Below, in pieces: positions 1 through 11,470 of a stretch of 64,000 nt of DNA. The notes beneath the pieces are model-generated. The model was not told the DNA's origin, searched no databases, and saw only the letters and a program-made list of their open reading frames with translations. Positions within the stretch are counted from its first letter, which is position 1. Each line of letters begins with the position of its first letter. Position numbers and translations under genes: made by a program. The stretch covers positions 62,814,447 through 62,878,446 of the forward strand of contig NC_082696.1 in assembly GCF_949987515.2 (NCBI RefSeq), read 5' to 3'. Origin of the DNA: Delphinus delphis. Its lineage: Eukaryota; Chordata; Mammalia; Artiodactyla; Delphinidae.

Positions 1-1861
1 TTAAAAACAGAAAACTACTTGAAAAGGGATAGAATTAATAGGAATTGTTGCTTTTTTTTCATTTTAGCAATACATGTATAAGGGTTTATTGTTAAAATTA
101 GCCTGCAAAACAGACCACAGTTTAAAAATTCTTGTTGGAGTTTCAATAATAATGATGTACATTAAGGATAAACATGGCTCATTTCTCAGCACAACATAGA
201 ATCTTGCAAACCCACCTTTAAGATTTATCGCAGTCTACCGAATAGACACAGAGAAGTGATAGTATCTGTTGCTAGATTTTGCAATTTGTTAAATGACTTA
301 AGATGTCCATCCTTTAAGTTTTGTTATTCTTCTCTAAAATAGTCATGATTATGATTTCTCTTATTCTAAGGAGCTTAACGAAATGATTAATTCATGTAAA
401 ATCTGTTAATTAAAAGGTGCTTTTTAAATTAGGGCTAATGTTGGATTTTAGTTGATTTATTGGTTGGTTTGATAAACAGTTTCTGGCTATTAGGAATATT
501 TCTTCAAAGTATTTGCAATGGGATAGTAAAATTTACTAATAAATTGATAATATGATTAACTTTCTGAATATGGGTGAATCATCAGAACCAGGAGAGATGG
601 ATTGACAAAGCAAAACAAAACAAACTCCTTCAGTGACACTAAAGGGATCAAAATTTTCAAAAACACCTCAACAAATATCTCTGTAACCTACACAAAGCCT
701 GAAAAGTTATAAAACCCATAGCTCCTCCTGCAGTTCTCTTTTGATTGAGGCTGGGGATGAACAATTTCTTTGATTCCGCAGTATACTTTCATCTGGGATA
801 CTTAAAGTGGAAATGTAATTAAGGCTTTGGTATGCTCTTCTCCCGTCCCCTTAAAATACAGACAGAAAGTTTTGCAGGAATTTTCAGGGGACCCAGAAAC
901 AACATGAAGCCATTCTGCGGATTTCTTCAGATTCCACGATCCGGAAGCTAATACGCCCAACTTTAAAAGATATTCCATATTCATAAGGTTTATATCTTTC
1001 AGAGGAAGTCGCATTTTTAGCATTAATCTAGAAAAAGCTTGATAAACCCCATGAACTAATGTGGTTTTGTCTGCTTGCTTCTTTTCTGGGTGTGTTCATT
1101 TTCAAATTTCTTTTGCAGTAGTATTCTGTGCTTGAGTTAAATGTTAAACAGAAATCATATCTGTAAAACATAAAATAGATTTTTTTATTGGTGTATTTTA
1201 AGTTAAAATTTATGCCATTTATTTATAATTAAGTTCATCCATGAGAATGCTTTAATGAGAACAAAATTCTATAATCGAAGTTTTTGGATATTCAGTATAT
1301 CAAATATTAGTATTTTATTTTTAAACATCTACCTTGTAATCTGAAGGCACACTTTCATTCATTTTCTAGTTTCTTTTTGTCTATTATTTAATCAGCTTAT
1401 TTTTTGAAGAATACAGAGAAATTTTTCACTTGCATAGATAATTACCAATAGTAACAGTTTCCATTTTTAACCTACCATATAATTTGAAGATACTATTTAG
1501 TGTCACTGATTCAGAGTTTGAATAAACAATAATAGGATTTTTAAAAATTGAATATTGAATGCTATATTAAAGCCACTCTCATTCTTTAATGTAAAAGACA
1601 AAGAAAGTAAGGTAAAAAATAATCAGTAGTAAAATGTTTTCATGAGATATCATGATCCACATTCAATTATTACTGTTCAACTAATACACAGAAAACATTT
1701 TACACCAGGCATGTAACTTAACTCTCTTGACTGCACATGTGATAGCATACACACACCTTTTTACATTTACTCAGGTTCAATTTATCTAAGAAAATTTTAA
1801 AAAGAATAAACATTGTATGAATACATAGTTGTATAATTAAGATTAAAATCTTTGTATTCAT
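1..1861. other. Unassigned AT-rich sequence
   Basis: I see no gene, recognisable transposon or tandem array here. A minus-strand open frame at 802-1023 (73 codons) has no recognisable domain, splice context or codon signature. The stretch around 700-1020 is somewhat less AT-rich than its surroundings but I cannot assign it. Confidence 0.5.
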
Positions 1862-1876
1862 TAAAAGCTATGTCTA

Positions 1877-2100
1877 GGGCTTCCCTTGTGGCGCAGTGGT
1901 TGAGAGTCCGCCTGCCGATGCAGGGGACACGGGTTCGTGCCCCGGTCCAGGAAGATCCCACACGCCGCGGAGCGGCTAGGCCCGTGTGCCACGGCCACTG
2001 AGCCTGCGCGTCCGGAGCCTGTGCTCCACAACGGGAGAGGCCGCAACAGTGAGAGGCCCGCGTACCACAAAAAGAACAAAAACAAAAACAAAAAACAAAA
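1877..2100 (+). mobile_element. CHR-type SINE (tRNA-derived, cetacean/hippo family)
   Basis: The head starts GGGCTTCCCTTGTGGCGCAG and has a tRNA-like A box near 1889-1900 and a B box near 1931-1943 (GGGTTCGTGCCCC). The tRNA-unrelated body ends in GAGAGGCCCGCGTACC and an A-rich (AAAAAC)n tail. A perfect 15-bp target-site duplication, TAAAAGCTATGTCTA, lies at 1862-1876 and 2101-2115, which fixes both ends. The body matches five other copies in this window almost base for base. The element is non-coding; the antisense open frames across it are by-products of its GC-rich body. Confidence 0.95.
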
Positions 2101-2115
2101 TAAAAGCTATGTCTA

Positions 2116-3123
2116 AGAAAACGAAAACACAAATCACATAGTGGGAGGAGATATTTGGCACATATATAACTGAAAAAAGACTCATATCCAAAATATATAA
2201 AGAACTCCTAACACTAGGAAAAGAGAAAGAATCCAATAGGGAAGGTATGGACAAAATACTTGAACAAGCATTTCATAAAATAGGACAATTCCACATGGCC
2301 AAAAATATTTGAAAAGAGGTTCAGTGTTATTATCAGGGAAATGCCAATTAAAACTAAAATAAGATTTTTTTATACCCACCGAAATGGCTAAGATAAAAAG
2401 GTCAGTAAATTACAAGAATTGAAGAAGATGTAGAGTAATGAGAAATTTCAGACATCGCTGGTTGGAATGTAAATTAATATAATCCTTTGGAAAACTTTTT
2501 GGCATTGTCTAGTAAAGCTGAACATAATTTTACCCTATGATCTAGCAAATCCACACCTAGAAATATACCCAAAAGAATTATGTAATCGTACGCACGAAAG
2601 TACATTAATAGGAATGCTTAGTTAGAGCAGTGATTTTCATATTAGTCAATACTAGCAAACAACTTAAATGCCCAACAAACTAGAACGAGCCCTTAAAATG
2701 TAAAATATCCACCCATTGTACAAGTAATCAACAGACCCTACACGATGAGAATAAGTGACATGCAAAATATTTAGTGAAAGAAGCTCAATTTAAAAAACAT
2801 ATATTGTATGTTTCCTTTAAAATAAAATTTTAAAAACCTGGGAAACAATTCTAATACTTAACAGTGCATAATTAAGTAACAATAACATAAAGAATATCAT
2901 ACAAGGAATTATCATAAAAGCTGAGGTATTGGTTATCTTTGGGAAGAATGGCTGAGAGGGGTTGGGAGAGGCCAGAAAGGGAACTTCAAAGGTGCTGGCT
3001 ATATTCTATATCTTCATCTGAGTCAATGAATGTGTTCAGTATATGATAATTTTTAAGCTCACATTTTTTTGGAATACTTTTATGTATGCATGTTATACTT
3101 TCACGATAAAATGGGTTTTAAAA
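2116..3123 (+). mobile_element. Old L1 (L1M-type) 3' end, ORF2 remnant plus 3' UTR
   Basis: The sequence follows the L1 ORF2 C-terminal region in order: the segment around 2150-2230 that corresponds to the 'interpret/akgli' block, a degraded block near 2340-2400, the 'TGGTTGGAATGTAAATT' block near 2460, and the 'CCTATGATCTAGCAAATCC' block near 2530. A 3' UTR with a 'GGTTATCTTTGGGAAGAATGG' type segment near 2930 follows, and the end near 3100 is 'GTTATACTTTCACGATAAAA'. Many frame breaks make it a fossil. A CHR SINE sits at its upstream edge. Confidence 0.75.
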
Positions 3124-4165
3124 TGCAACAGGATTTAGATCTCTCCTTGAGGGGGTCCACTCTATGTCCAACTGGGCCATTTACCAAGGGAGTCGTAGCC
3201 CAGAGATCTGGCAGTGGTTACCCAGAAGGTCAAACTTTTAATCATATTGTAGCTTTTGTTTGTTTATAAGACTAAATGAATAAATGAAAGTTATGCCCTA
3301 GGGTGTGTATCAAAGATCAAAGCTAAGGAAGACAAATTCAGTCACTGAGACAAACAACATTAGAGAAGCTGACGATGGAAAGAAGCAGAAAGTGAAAATA
3401 AATGCTAGAAGTTAATTTACATGTATTTTTACTAACCACTGATCAACCATGCCATTTGAGAACTGGCCAGCCTAGCTCAGAGACATAGAGTAAAAAATAA
3501 CAAACAATAAACCAATGTTCTATCATATGGACTCTATTAAATATTTGACCATGGATTTTCATAAGTCATGTAAAAACATAGTCTTGTTCTATTACCATCA
3601 AGTCCTTTTGAGGTTCTCCAAAGAAAGACATATGCAGAGCACAAGACCAAATCTGTACATTTTTCTAACATTTATTGCACTTTGCCACCAAAGCCCAATG
3701 TGATCCTTTTTTAAGCTAGATTGATGAGACATTCTTTTGTCTAGGTTAAAAACAAACCTAAAGACCCTATTTCCACTTTTTCCTGGACTACATCTATTAT
3801 AAAATTTGGATGGTAAGAGAGTGTCAATCCAAAGAAAAGCATATCCTCATGTGTAAGAGCAGAAGAAGAGCTTTCCCTAAGGATTAGTGAAATGTTGGTC
3901 TGGTAGTTATCTTCCCAGTGAGCAGTTAGTTACCCAAGATTTAAAAGTGGAAGAGATATAAACATTACAAGAAGTGGATTTCCAGAAATAAAGAACACAC
4001 ATCTAGGATTATGGCCCTGGCTCTTGAACTATCTGTCTCAGCATTTCTCCTTGGGAACAAAGTAGAAGATGGGCAGAAAGGTCAAAACACAATATTGTAC
4101 ACTCCTAGAGTCAGATAGTTGGGCAGCTATCCTTTGTCCTTAATCGGGTCTAATAATAATGGTTG
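3124..4165. other. Unassigned sequence
   Basis: No gene or repeat recognised. Two short plus-strand frames (3069-3269 and 3515-3703) have no domain signature; the first begins inside the L1 tail. Confidence 0.5.
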
Positions 4166-4385
4166 TTGTTTATTGAATTTCTATGCGACGTGACAGACAC
4201 TGTTCTAAATACTATTCATATGCTATCTCATTTATGTATCGTAAAAATTCAGTGAGAAAGCTCTATTATATTTTATAAGTAGCAAAAGTAAGGGTCAAAG
4301 AGGCAAAATGAATTTCATGAGGTCATGCCTGGTAATGAGGGGAGTCAAGATTTTGATCAAGAACTTAATGACTCCTGAACAAATA
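4166..4385 (-). repeat. MIR SINE relic (antisense)
   Basis: Read on the plus strand it shows the reverse-complement MIR order: a 'TATTGAATTTCTATG' start, an 'AGACACTGTTCTAAATAC' block, a 'CATATGCTATCTCATTTATG' block, then the degraded 'GAGGCAAAATGAATT' and 'AGGTCATGCCTGGTAATG' blocks. It is strongly diverged, as expected for this ancient family. Confidence 0.75.
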
Positions 4386-4473
4386 TTTTTTTACTAAACC
4401 ACACTGACTGAGGCTCTTCCCATACTTCAGCCTCCAAATAGGAACACTTGAATAGAATTTCGGATTGCCATTA

Positions 4474-4577
4474 TTTTTAATTGTTTTAAACATCTTTATT
4501 GGAGTATAATTGCTTTACAATGGTGTGTTAGTTTCTGCTTTATAACAAAGTGAATCAGCTATACATATACATATATT
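4474..4577 (-). mobile_element. Very short 5'-truncated L1 3' end
   Basis: On the minus strand this is the last ~100 bp of a cetartiodactyl L1 3' UTR (plus-strand landmarks CATCTTTATTGGAGTATAAT and AACAAAGTGAATCAGC). It is flanked by GGATTGCCATT (4462-4472) and GGATTACCATT (4578-4588), a near-perfect target duplication, so this is a complete, heavily truncated insertion rather than a broken piece of a longer one. Confidence 0.85.
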
Positions 4578-4589
4578 GGATTACCATTT

Positions 4590-7500
4590 ATTAAAGCACA
4601 AAACAAAATAAAAACAAAAACAGAGAAAGGAAAGGAATTTATAAGAACAAGAAAATTAATCAAGGGAATAAATTAAATTCCACTATTAGACAAATCATAG
4701 AAGATTTTTGTTTTGGAAATATGCAGATAGAATGAAAGATGGGTTCAGTTTCTAGAATTACAAAGGATATTGTTATGATTACATAGACATATATAAAAAT
4801 ACCAGAATTCTCTAACAGCTTTTTTCCTTATAAATCATGAAAAAGGCCATTTTAAAATAAGTCTATTGAAAGAATCTTTACACAGTAGGTGGGAAAGCTT
4901 ATGGATTTCCACACCACCAAATATTACACAGAATAAAGGGTTAAGTTAAATTCCTAATTGATAGACAAAAACAGATCATTAAGAATATATTTTTGGTACC
5001 ATCCTAACTTTGCTATTATATAAAGTATTCTGGACAAAATTACCAAGAAATAGAATCATGGAAAGGATGGGCCATTGGCCTGACTAGTATGGCAAGTCTT
5101 CTGCACTAAAGTATCTATTATTATGACTAGTTGTCAGTGCCTAATTTACTTGGATTTTCTCTTTTCAATCTTTTACCTCATTGTATAAAAAATGTATAAT
5201 TTCTACTACAAAGGTAGAGACTAACCATTTAAAGCTGCATTCCAAATTACTATGATGAATAAAAGTGTTTAATAATTGTAATAACTTTGTAACCCCTTGA
5301 CAATCTTACAGATAATTATTATTTTAGACTATAAATACTACCTCCAAAAAGGCAAACTGTCATCTACTTTGAATCATGTAATTGTCAGTCTTCTGTTCAA
5401 AATTCTAAACCATAGCAACAGGAATTTACTTACCATTTTAAGGAATGCAGGTAAGAAACTAGGGAATAATTAGCTAAGAATCGAATAGGCAGAAATTTAA
5501 GGATGTTTTAAACATTTAATATGAATTCATTATGTAGTTTGCTTGCGTTTATATTTATATACATATACATTATATATATATATATGTATATAAATGTAAG
5601 TATTCCATATATAAAAATATGTTTTCCATATAGGCATAAACATATGTGTATTCTGTATATACTGTATTCCATATATTTGTACTGATTCTATACACACACA
5701 TATATACATACATACAGATATATATGAAGATGGAGTGGAAATCCATAGCCATTGCCTTTAAAATTGTTAGAGATGAAGCGTGAAATCGTTCCTCTAACCA
5801 TCTTGTTTTAGGGACTTACATCACATCAATATGCCTGTTTCCAGGGGAAAAGAAACGGAGATTTGATTTATTTTAGATCTATGTTCAGAACTTCAACAGT
5901 ACCTCAGTATCACTTTGATCCATAAGACTTTTCATAATAACTTTATACAGTGACATCTGCCAACAGGAACATTCTTTATGTTATTAGCATTTTTGTTATT
6001 ATTACTTATGAAGAACCCTAAATACAAATACAAGGGAAGTACAAAAATTATATTCAAGGAAAAATAATCTGAACCATTCTAAATTTGAACCTACTTTATG
6101 ATATTGCGATAATGTTAGGATATCTTTTCAAGAAATCTAGTAATTTGGTCTCTTGCGAGCAACACTTTTGTGAAAGATTGAAGTTCAATTGTTTGATCTA
6201 AAGCTTGTCATAAATCAACATATGTATTTGGTAGAGTATTTCAGGGGCCAATTATGAAAGTGTCAGGGGAAAAACATATCGGTTATTTAGATATCATGTA
6301 GACACAGCCCCATTAATATAGTCTGCTCTGTTAAAATACAAAAAAAAACCAGTAAAACTCATCAAATTCGTTATTACTTTTACATGCAGAAGACTGGTAA
6401 TTTGATTGAATGAGGAGAGGTAAAGACTTACATTCCCAAAGTGCGTTCTGAGAACCACTTGTCTAAATCTCTCACCTGAATCCTGGCTGCAAAATCTAAA
6501 ATGTGAGCAATGAACTGCGTGAATACTCTGATGGTGACCCACAGGAGAAGTTGTTGCTGCCTTGGATCTGGCCTGAACTCTAGAGTTTCTCAGAGCAAAG
6601 CATGTGTGTATGCTTCCCATTGGGATATGCAGGAAAGAGGGTTAGCACTTAGATTCTGTTCAAGAAAGTAGCTTGGTGAGAAGGATGGGAAGTGGACAGC
6701 TGGATTCCTAAGAAGATGTGGAAGGCATAAAGCCAGATGTGAAAATCTTAATCTAGTAAAAAGATTTTAATCGTCAAAAAAGACTAGCGATTTTGAATAC
6801 AGCTGGTGGCTGTCACTTTAATTTAGGTCTTTGAGATGAAAATGAACGTAAGGGAAAAAAATGTGAAGCTCATTTTGTAAAAGCTTGAATCACAAGCAGC
6901 ACTGCCTTGAGCCCCTCTAGTGGGCAGTGGCATTAAGGGGAAAAAGATTACTTCTCTTCCTTGTTACATCCCTTTTGATATAGTTGTCATACTGTTTTGG
7001 AACCATGAGTGCTTGGTGGCGGAACAAGGGAGAGACAGAAGCAGGGGCATGGAACACAGAAAGATATACCTGGAAGAGTAGTGAAAGCACCCCTGCCCCT
7101 GGTGAAGAAGTTACAGCTGTTTGGTGAAGAAGTTGAACTTTTGGCATCAGGGATTTCCAAATGGGTGTGAATGCCCTGGAGACCAGAAAGCAGCAGGTTT
7201 TCTCATGGTAACTTTGAGGACTCATAAAAGAGCAGTAGAAACTGCAACATTCAATGGAGTAGAAGTAGGCTCAGGAGGAAAAAAGCAGCTATATCTAACA
7301 CAGTGGGTAAAACCATGATCATCCCACTGGAGATGGCTAGGTTTGGTGATCTGTGCAACGACATACACAAATATCGACTCTTAAAAACAGAAAATGGCTC
7401 CAGTAGAGAAGAAGCTGCTGCCCCAATGGAAGTAGGCTTCGTCATAAGCACATGTAGAAGCCAGAAGACTCCCCAAAGTTCTTGAAATCTTGGCAGGCAA

Positions 7501-7800
7501 TGGACTGTGTGCTGGGGTGGGCAGTGGAAACTGAATTCCTGTATTTACAGGTAGCAGCATAATCCAGGAGACTCTGAGTTATACTAATGAAAATAATTTA
7601 CACCCATAGGCAAGCAAGAACTAGGGAAAATTAACATATTAGTATTTAAACAACTAAGAATCTAATTTCTCAAAGTTTTCTCTCGATTTCATTGAGTAAA
7701 AAGGGCAATTTTTCCTAGGAAAATCCTAAATTAAAGTGGGCCAAACTTATTTTGCATTGAACTAGGTTTCCTCAAAGTATAAAGAGAAATTGCATGAAAA
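4590..7800. other. Unassigned AT-rich sequence
   Basis: Apart from the AT/CATA-rich patch at 5560-5735, I recognise no gene or confident transposon. 6400-6600 has a block resembling the ends of small hAT-type MER elements (TTCTGAGAACCACTTG) but too little to name. 6900-7500 is less AT-rich and has overlapping short frames on both strands (6917-7225 minus, 7121-7318 and 7303-7485 plus) with no domain that I recognise. Confidence 0.45.
5560..5735. repeat. (TA)n / (CATA)n low-complexity patch
   Basis: Alternating TA, CATA and CACA runs dominate, including a ten-unit TA-like run near 5572-5586 and CATACATACA near 5707. The minus-strand frame over it is rich in Tyr, Ile, Met and Val from the repeat alone. 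Confidence 0.85.
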
Positions 7801-7804
7801 TATA

Positions 7805-8600
7805 GATGATACCTATTATTCTTTAAACATATCATTTTAATAGCTGGATAGTATTGAATGAACATTACACAGTTTATATACATTCCTAATTGTACATTAA
7901 AGTCATTTCTAAGTTTGAATATTGTGAATAATGCCTCATTAAATATATTTTTTGCCTAATGCTTTCCACCCCTCCACCGCCCCCAGATAATTTCCTTTTG
8001 TCAGAATCCAAGAAGTGGAACTGCTATGTCATTTAACATATATTGCAAAATTGTTTTTAAAATTGCTTATACAAATGGCAAACAAAGTTTAAAAATACAC
8101 ATTTACTTCTCTTTTATCAACATAAAGTGTTCCTTAATATTTCCTAAATTGAAGGGGAAAATGTATGTTTCACTCATGGCTAAATTGGCTAAACTGGCAT
8201 TTCTTTACTTTCTAATAAGTATTATGATTTTTCAAGTTAGTTATTTGTTAGTTATGATGACTTTATTGATATTTTTCACTATTAACATTTTGAAGTTTTA
8301 GTGTTGTGTGTAAATTTGAAGGAGTTAATTTTTAATTGTCTACTTTATATGTGCAGCAAATATTTTTCAAACATATTAATTTTACTTTATAATAAAAAGA
8401 TGGATATTTTCTATTGCAGTTGTGCTTAAATTTATCAATCTTTTATTTGTGTTTTTCCCCATTGTTTCTGAACTTAGAACATTGCTTTCAATCAACTCCA
8501 CCCAGATTAAAAGATATTCATTTTAATTTTCTTCTGTTTTTATAAATATGTAAATACTCAATGTACTTGAAGTTAGTTTTGATGTAGTATGTGAAATAAT
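7805..8600 (-). repeat. Old L1M-type fragment (antisense)
   Basis: The plus strand carries degraded antisense L1 3' landmarks in order: 'AATAGCTGGATAGTATTGAATG' near 7840, 'GAATATTGTGAATAATGCC' near 7917, 'AAGAAGTGGAACTGCTATGTC' near 8010, 'TTTTCAAGTTAGTTATTTG' near 8230 and 'TTAAATTTATCAATCTTTTATTTG' near 8430. No frame survives. Confidence 0.6.
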
Positions 8601-9534
8601 GGCTGTACTGATATTTTTTACAATTTGCAAAGCAATCATTTAGATGTTATTTATTGAATAATATATTCCTTGCTCTCTGAACTGTTAATAGGTCTCCATA
8701 CATTTATTTTTAACAGTTATTATTAATCAATAGCACAGATAGGAGTGGGGAGAATATAATCTTATTGAGAAATAAGAATACATACAGTAGTCAAGAAAAG
8801 AATACTTTGAACACAAACTACAAAGTAAGATTTGAGTAGAAAGTTCAGCTAAGTTTGAGACAGCTTTCCATTTAATTAAAATAAATAATAAATCCTTAAA
8901 TTCCCAAGTTCTAATAGAAGCATCCTGCAATCTCTGCTAAATTCTCTAGTAAAACTTCATTAAGATAAGCATAGGGAAGCACACTCATGCGCACAATACT
9001 GAAAAATGACACAGTTATAGCAGAGTGGGGGGGGCAATTTCCACTAAAACTGAAGATCTACCATTCAGGAGGAAAATTACAGTGTAACTGAAAAAATGTT
9101 TAAATGATAATTTTGTATAAATTCCAAAACCCCTGAAATGCAGAACTGATCCTCTTGAAATGTGTCAAAGAGTCAGACTTTGGCATAGGCAGGAATACAA
9201 TAACAGGTGACATCACAGACCAGAGCAGAAATGGAAGCACATTATAATAAATGGTTTTAGGCCAATTGTTCATCCTGATAACAAATATCAAACAAATCAA
9301 TATAAATATATTAATTTTATACAAAACTTAAAAAGCAGATGAAAATAGAAATAAATGTCTATAAAATATCTGGATGAATAAGGACATCCAAGCTTAAAAC
9401 CTATGGAATGTAGCAAATTGAAAATGTTTTATAAATAGGACTATGTAGTAATAAGTCAAAAATAAAATGAGAGAAGTTTTCATAACAAATGTGTCAAAAA
9501 TATTACTAGAGTCACTGTCCTCTCTCGTTTATTC
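8601..9534. other. Unassigned sequence
   Basis: No gene or named repeat recognised. Holds an isolated eight-G run near 9030. The minus-strand frames at 8727-8930 and 9100-9324 are hydrophobic low-complexity translations of AT-rich DNA. Confidence 0.45.
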
Positions 9535-10255
9535 AGGGTTATAACAACCATTTAATGAGTGCCCAGAAGTGTCAGATGTTGGGCTAATTACTGTGTTGTA
9601 GAAAACACACACTCCCTTGTACTGGTGGAGCTTAGAATTGTTTGCAGGACAGGCCAATAAATATTATACAACAGGTATTTAAGTAATTTTGGTCAGTGCT
9701 ACTAAGCAGAAGTACAGGAAATGTTTCAAAAACACATAACAGGAAAGATTTTCATGAACAAGTGACATGTTTCAGGTGAGCCCTGGAGAGTGTTAAAAAA
9801 GTGAAAGGGGTAAAGGGAGATATTCCAGGCAGAAGGAGCAGACTCTAAGATGTCCCCAGAGTGTAAGGAGCTTCAAATAGTTTATTTCCTTCTGAAAGAA
9901 GACCAGAGTGGGAAATATGAGATTGAATAGATATGAAGACCAGATCACAAGGGCCTGCATTAAGTAGTTTACTAAGAGCAAGCCAAAGTCACTGAAATAT
10001 TTTAAGCAGAGAGCAAGACCATATTTGAATTTTGAAAATCTTATTTGGACTCTTGCATGAAAATGATATTGTCTGGGGCAAGAGTGACTATAGAGCACAG
10101 TAGAGGGAGAAGTAGTGCTATGGATTGCTCCCAAGTGTCTCTCATCAGCAGCAGAGTGTTGGCTAGTAACGCTTACTGACATGGGGAATACCAGGAGGAG
10201 ATAGGGTTTAAAAGAAAGAATACTCATACGAACTGAAAATGTCCAATTTGAGATA
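9535..10255 (-). repeat. L2 LINE relic (antisense)
   Basis: Plus-strand landmarks follow the reverse complement of L2: an 'ATGAGTGCCCAGAAGTG' start, 'CTGGTGGAGCTTAGAATTG' near 9624, 'ATTCCAGGCAGAAGGAGCAG' near 9822, 'AAGACCAGAGTGGGAAATATG' near 9899, 'CAGATCACAAGGGCCTGCAT' near 9941 and 'TTAAGCAGAGAGCAAGACCA' near 10003. The coding part (minus strand) is fully decayed; the 144-codon minus frame at 9793-10227 is a remnant of the reverse-transcriptase region at best. Confidence 0.75.
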
Positions 10256-10264
10256 CCTGAAAAT

Positions 10265-10430
10265 CATAAGTGTATATTAAGTGAAAAACATACAAATAAT
10301 TATATAGTATAATTTCAACTTAGTAAAAAAATGCACAGATAAAAAGTTATAAGAAATCATGCCAAAGTAGAAATATCGTTAATTCGAATTATGAGATTTG
10401 GGATACTTGTTAAAGTACCCCAGATACTTA
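10265..10430 (+). repeat. Possible L1 3' UTR fragment
   Basis: 'TATTAAGTGAAAAACATACAAA' and 'TAATTATATAGTATAATTTC' resemble the 3' UTR of old L1s. The stretch is short and AT-rich, so the match could be chance. Confidence 0.35.
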
Positions 10431-11270
10431 AAACCTTATTATTTTGAAATTTAAAACAGTTTTAACAAAGAGTGTGCTTATTTTTAAATCCTTCATATTT
10501 AGTGTTTTAATTTTTTCAGACACATTACACATATTATCTAATTTAAAGACACTTCAGAGCCTTCTTTCTGCATAGGTTCACAAGGCAAATATGCTAATGC
10601 TGATTCTGTTGTGCACATTAGGTAGGAGATACTGAGTATCACCATCATAAACCAGATTTCATAGAAGTTAGTTACCTCTTTGTGAATCACTATTCAACAT
10701 CTTTTTAGTAACTGCATTAATCATGTCAGAAGCAACTGAACATGTATGTCATGATATTTGAAATAACCTGTACAGTGTTAAACAATTCCTAGTCTATTTT
10801 AAAAGTGAAGCCTCCTGAAATGATCCACTGCGTTTCCCAGTGGGCTTGGTAAAAATTTGTGAATGCTTTGTAACCAATTCTATTTGAACTTCTATTATAC
10901 TTTCCTAATGTTCAACTTTTATTTTAAAGCTAGGCTTTATGTTTTTCCATTTTTAAAAAGAGCAATTCACCAACAAAACTCTCATCATAAACCAAGCTTT
11001 TTTTCCCCAAGAGAAACTCTTTAATAACTCAACTGGTGGGCAGTTTTTGAGTTATGGACCTTTCACAGTGATGATAAAAACTATAACATTCAGACTTATC
11101 CGGTGAGGTATATTAATGGTATATTCAACTTGACATTATGACCAGTATGGCCCTCAGGAGTTGGCCTGTAAATATCAGGAGCTGTCAAAGAGTTAAAGAC
11201 TTTGTTTCTTACAGGCTATAGTCACCACATCTTATTCTTTATCCTCTTACTGGTTGATGTTACAGATGTA
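10431..11270. other. Unassigned sequence
   Basis: No gene or confident repeat seen. A weak MIR-like block (CACATTACACATATTATC) lies near 10521. Confidence 0.4.
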
Positions 11271-11279
11271 TTCCCTGGA

Positions 11280-11470
11280 TACACCTTTATTGCATACATA
11301 TAGTTTAAAGGCAAAGTGCTGGATATTATCCTCGTTCCTGCCTTCAGGGATCTTATATTTTAATTGCCAAAATAAGACGTTCAGAAAAGTGACTGTAATA
11401 TGTAATTTAATGTGTTATACAAGCTAAAGAAAGTAATATGGAAAGTTTGAGAAGGTATTTCCAAAGTAGC
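11280..11470 (-). repeat. L2 3'-end relic (antisense)
   Basis: 'AAAGTGCTGGATATTATCC', 'TGCCTTCAGGGATCTTATA' and 'AGAAAAGTGACTGTAATATG' keep the order of the reverse-complemented L2 3' end. Strongly diverged. Confidence 0.55.

Noticed and set aside
802..1023. 73-codon minus frame that looks mildly protein-like
   Set aside because: No recognisable motif, no acceptor/donor pattern, length within chance expectation.
1877..1950. tRNA gene suggested by A and B boxes in the SINE heads
   Set aside because: The acceptor stem and cloverleaf do not close, and the sequence continues into a SINE body with A-tail and target duplication. It is a tRNA-derived retroposon, not a tRNA gene.
1861..2132. Open frames antisense or sense to CHR SINEs (also at 44188-44427, 49557-49895, 52916-53486, 54657-55066) giving Arg/Gly/Pro-rich proteins
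   Set aside because: The same peptides recur at every SINE copy because the GC-rich SINE body has few stops. They are not conserved genes.
6294..6620. 108-codon minus frame
   Set aside because: No domain, no splice or promoter context; part may be a small hAT-type MER relic, but landmarks are too few to call.
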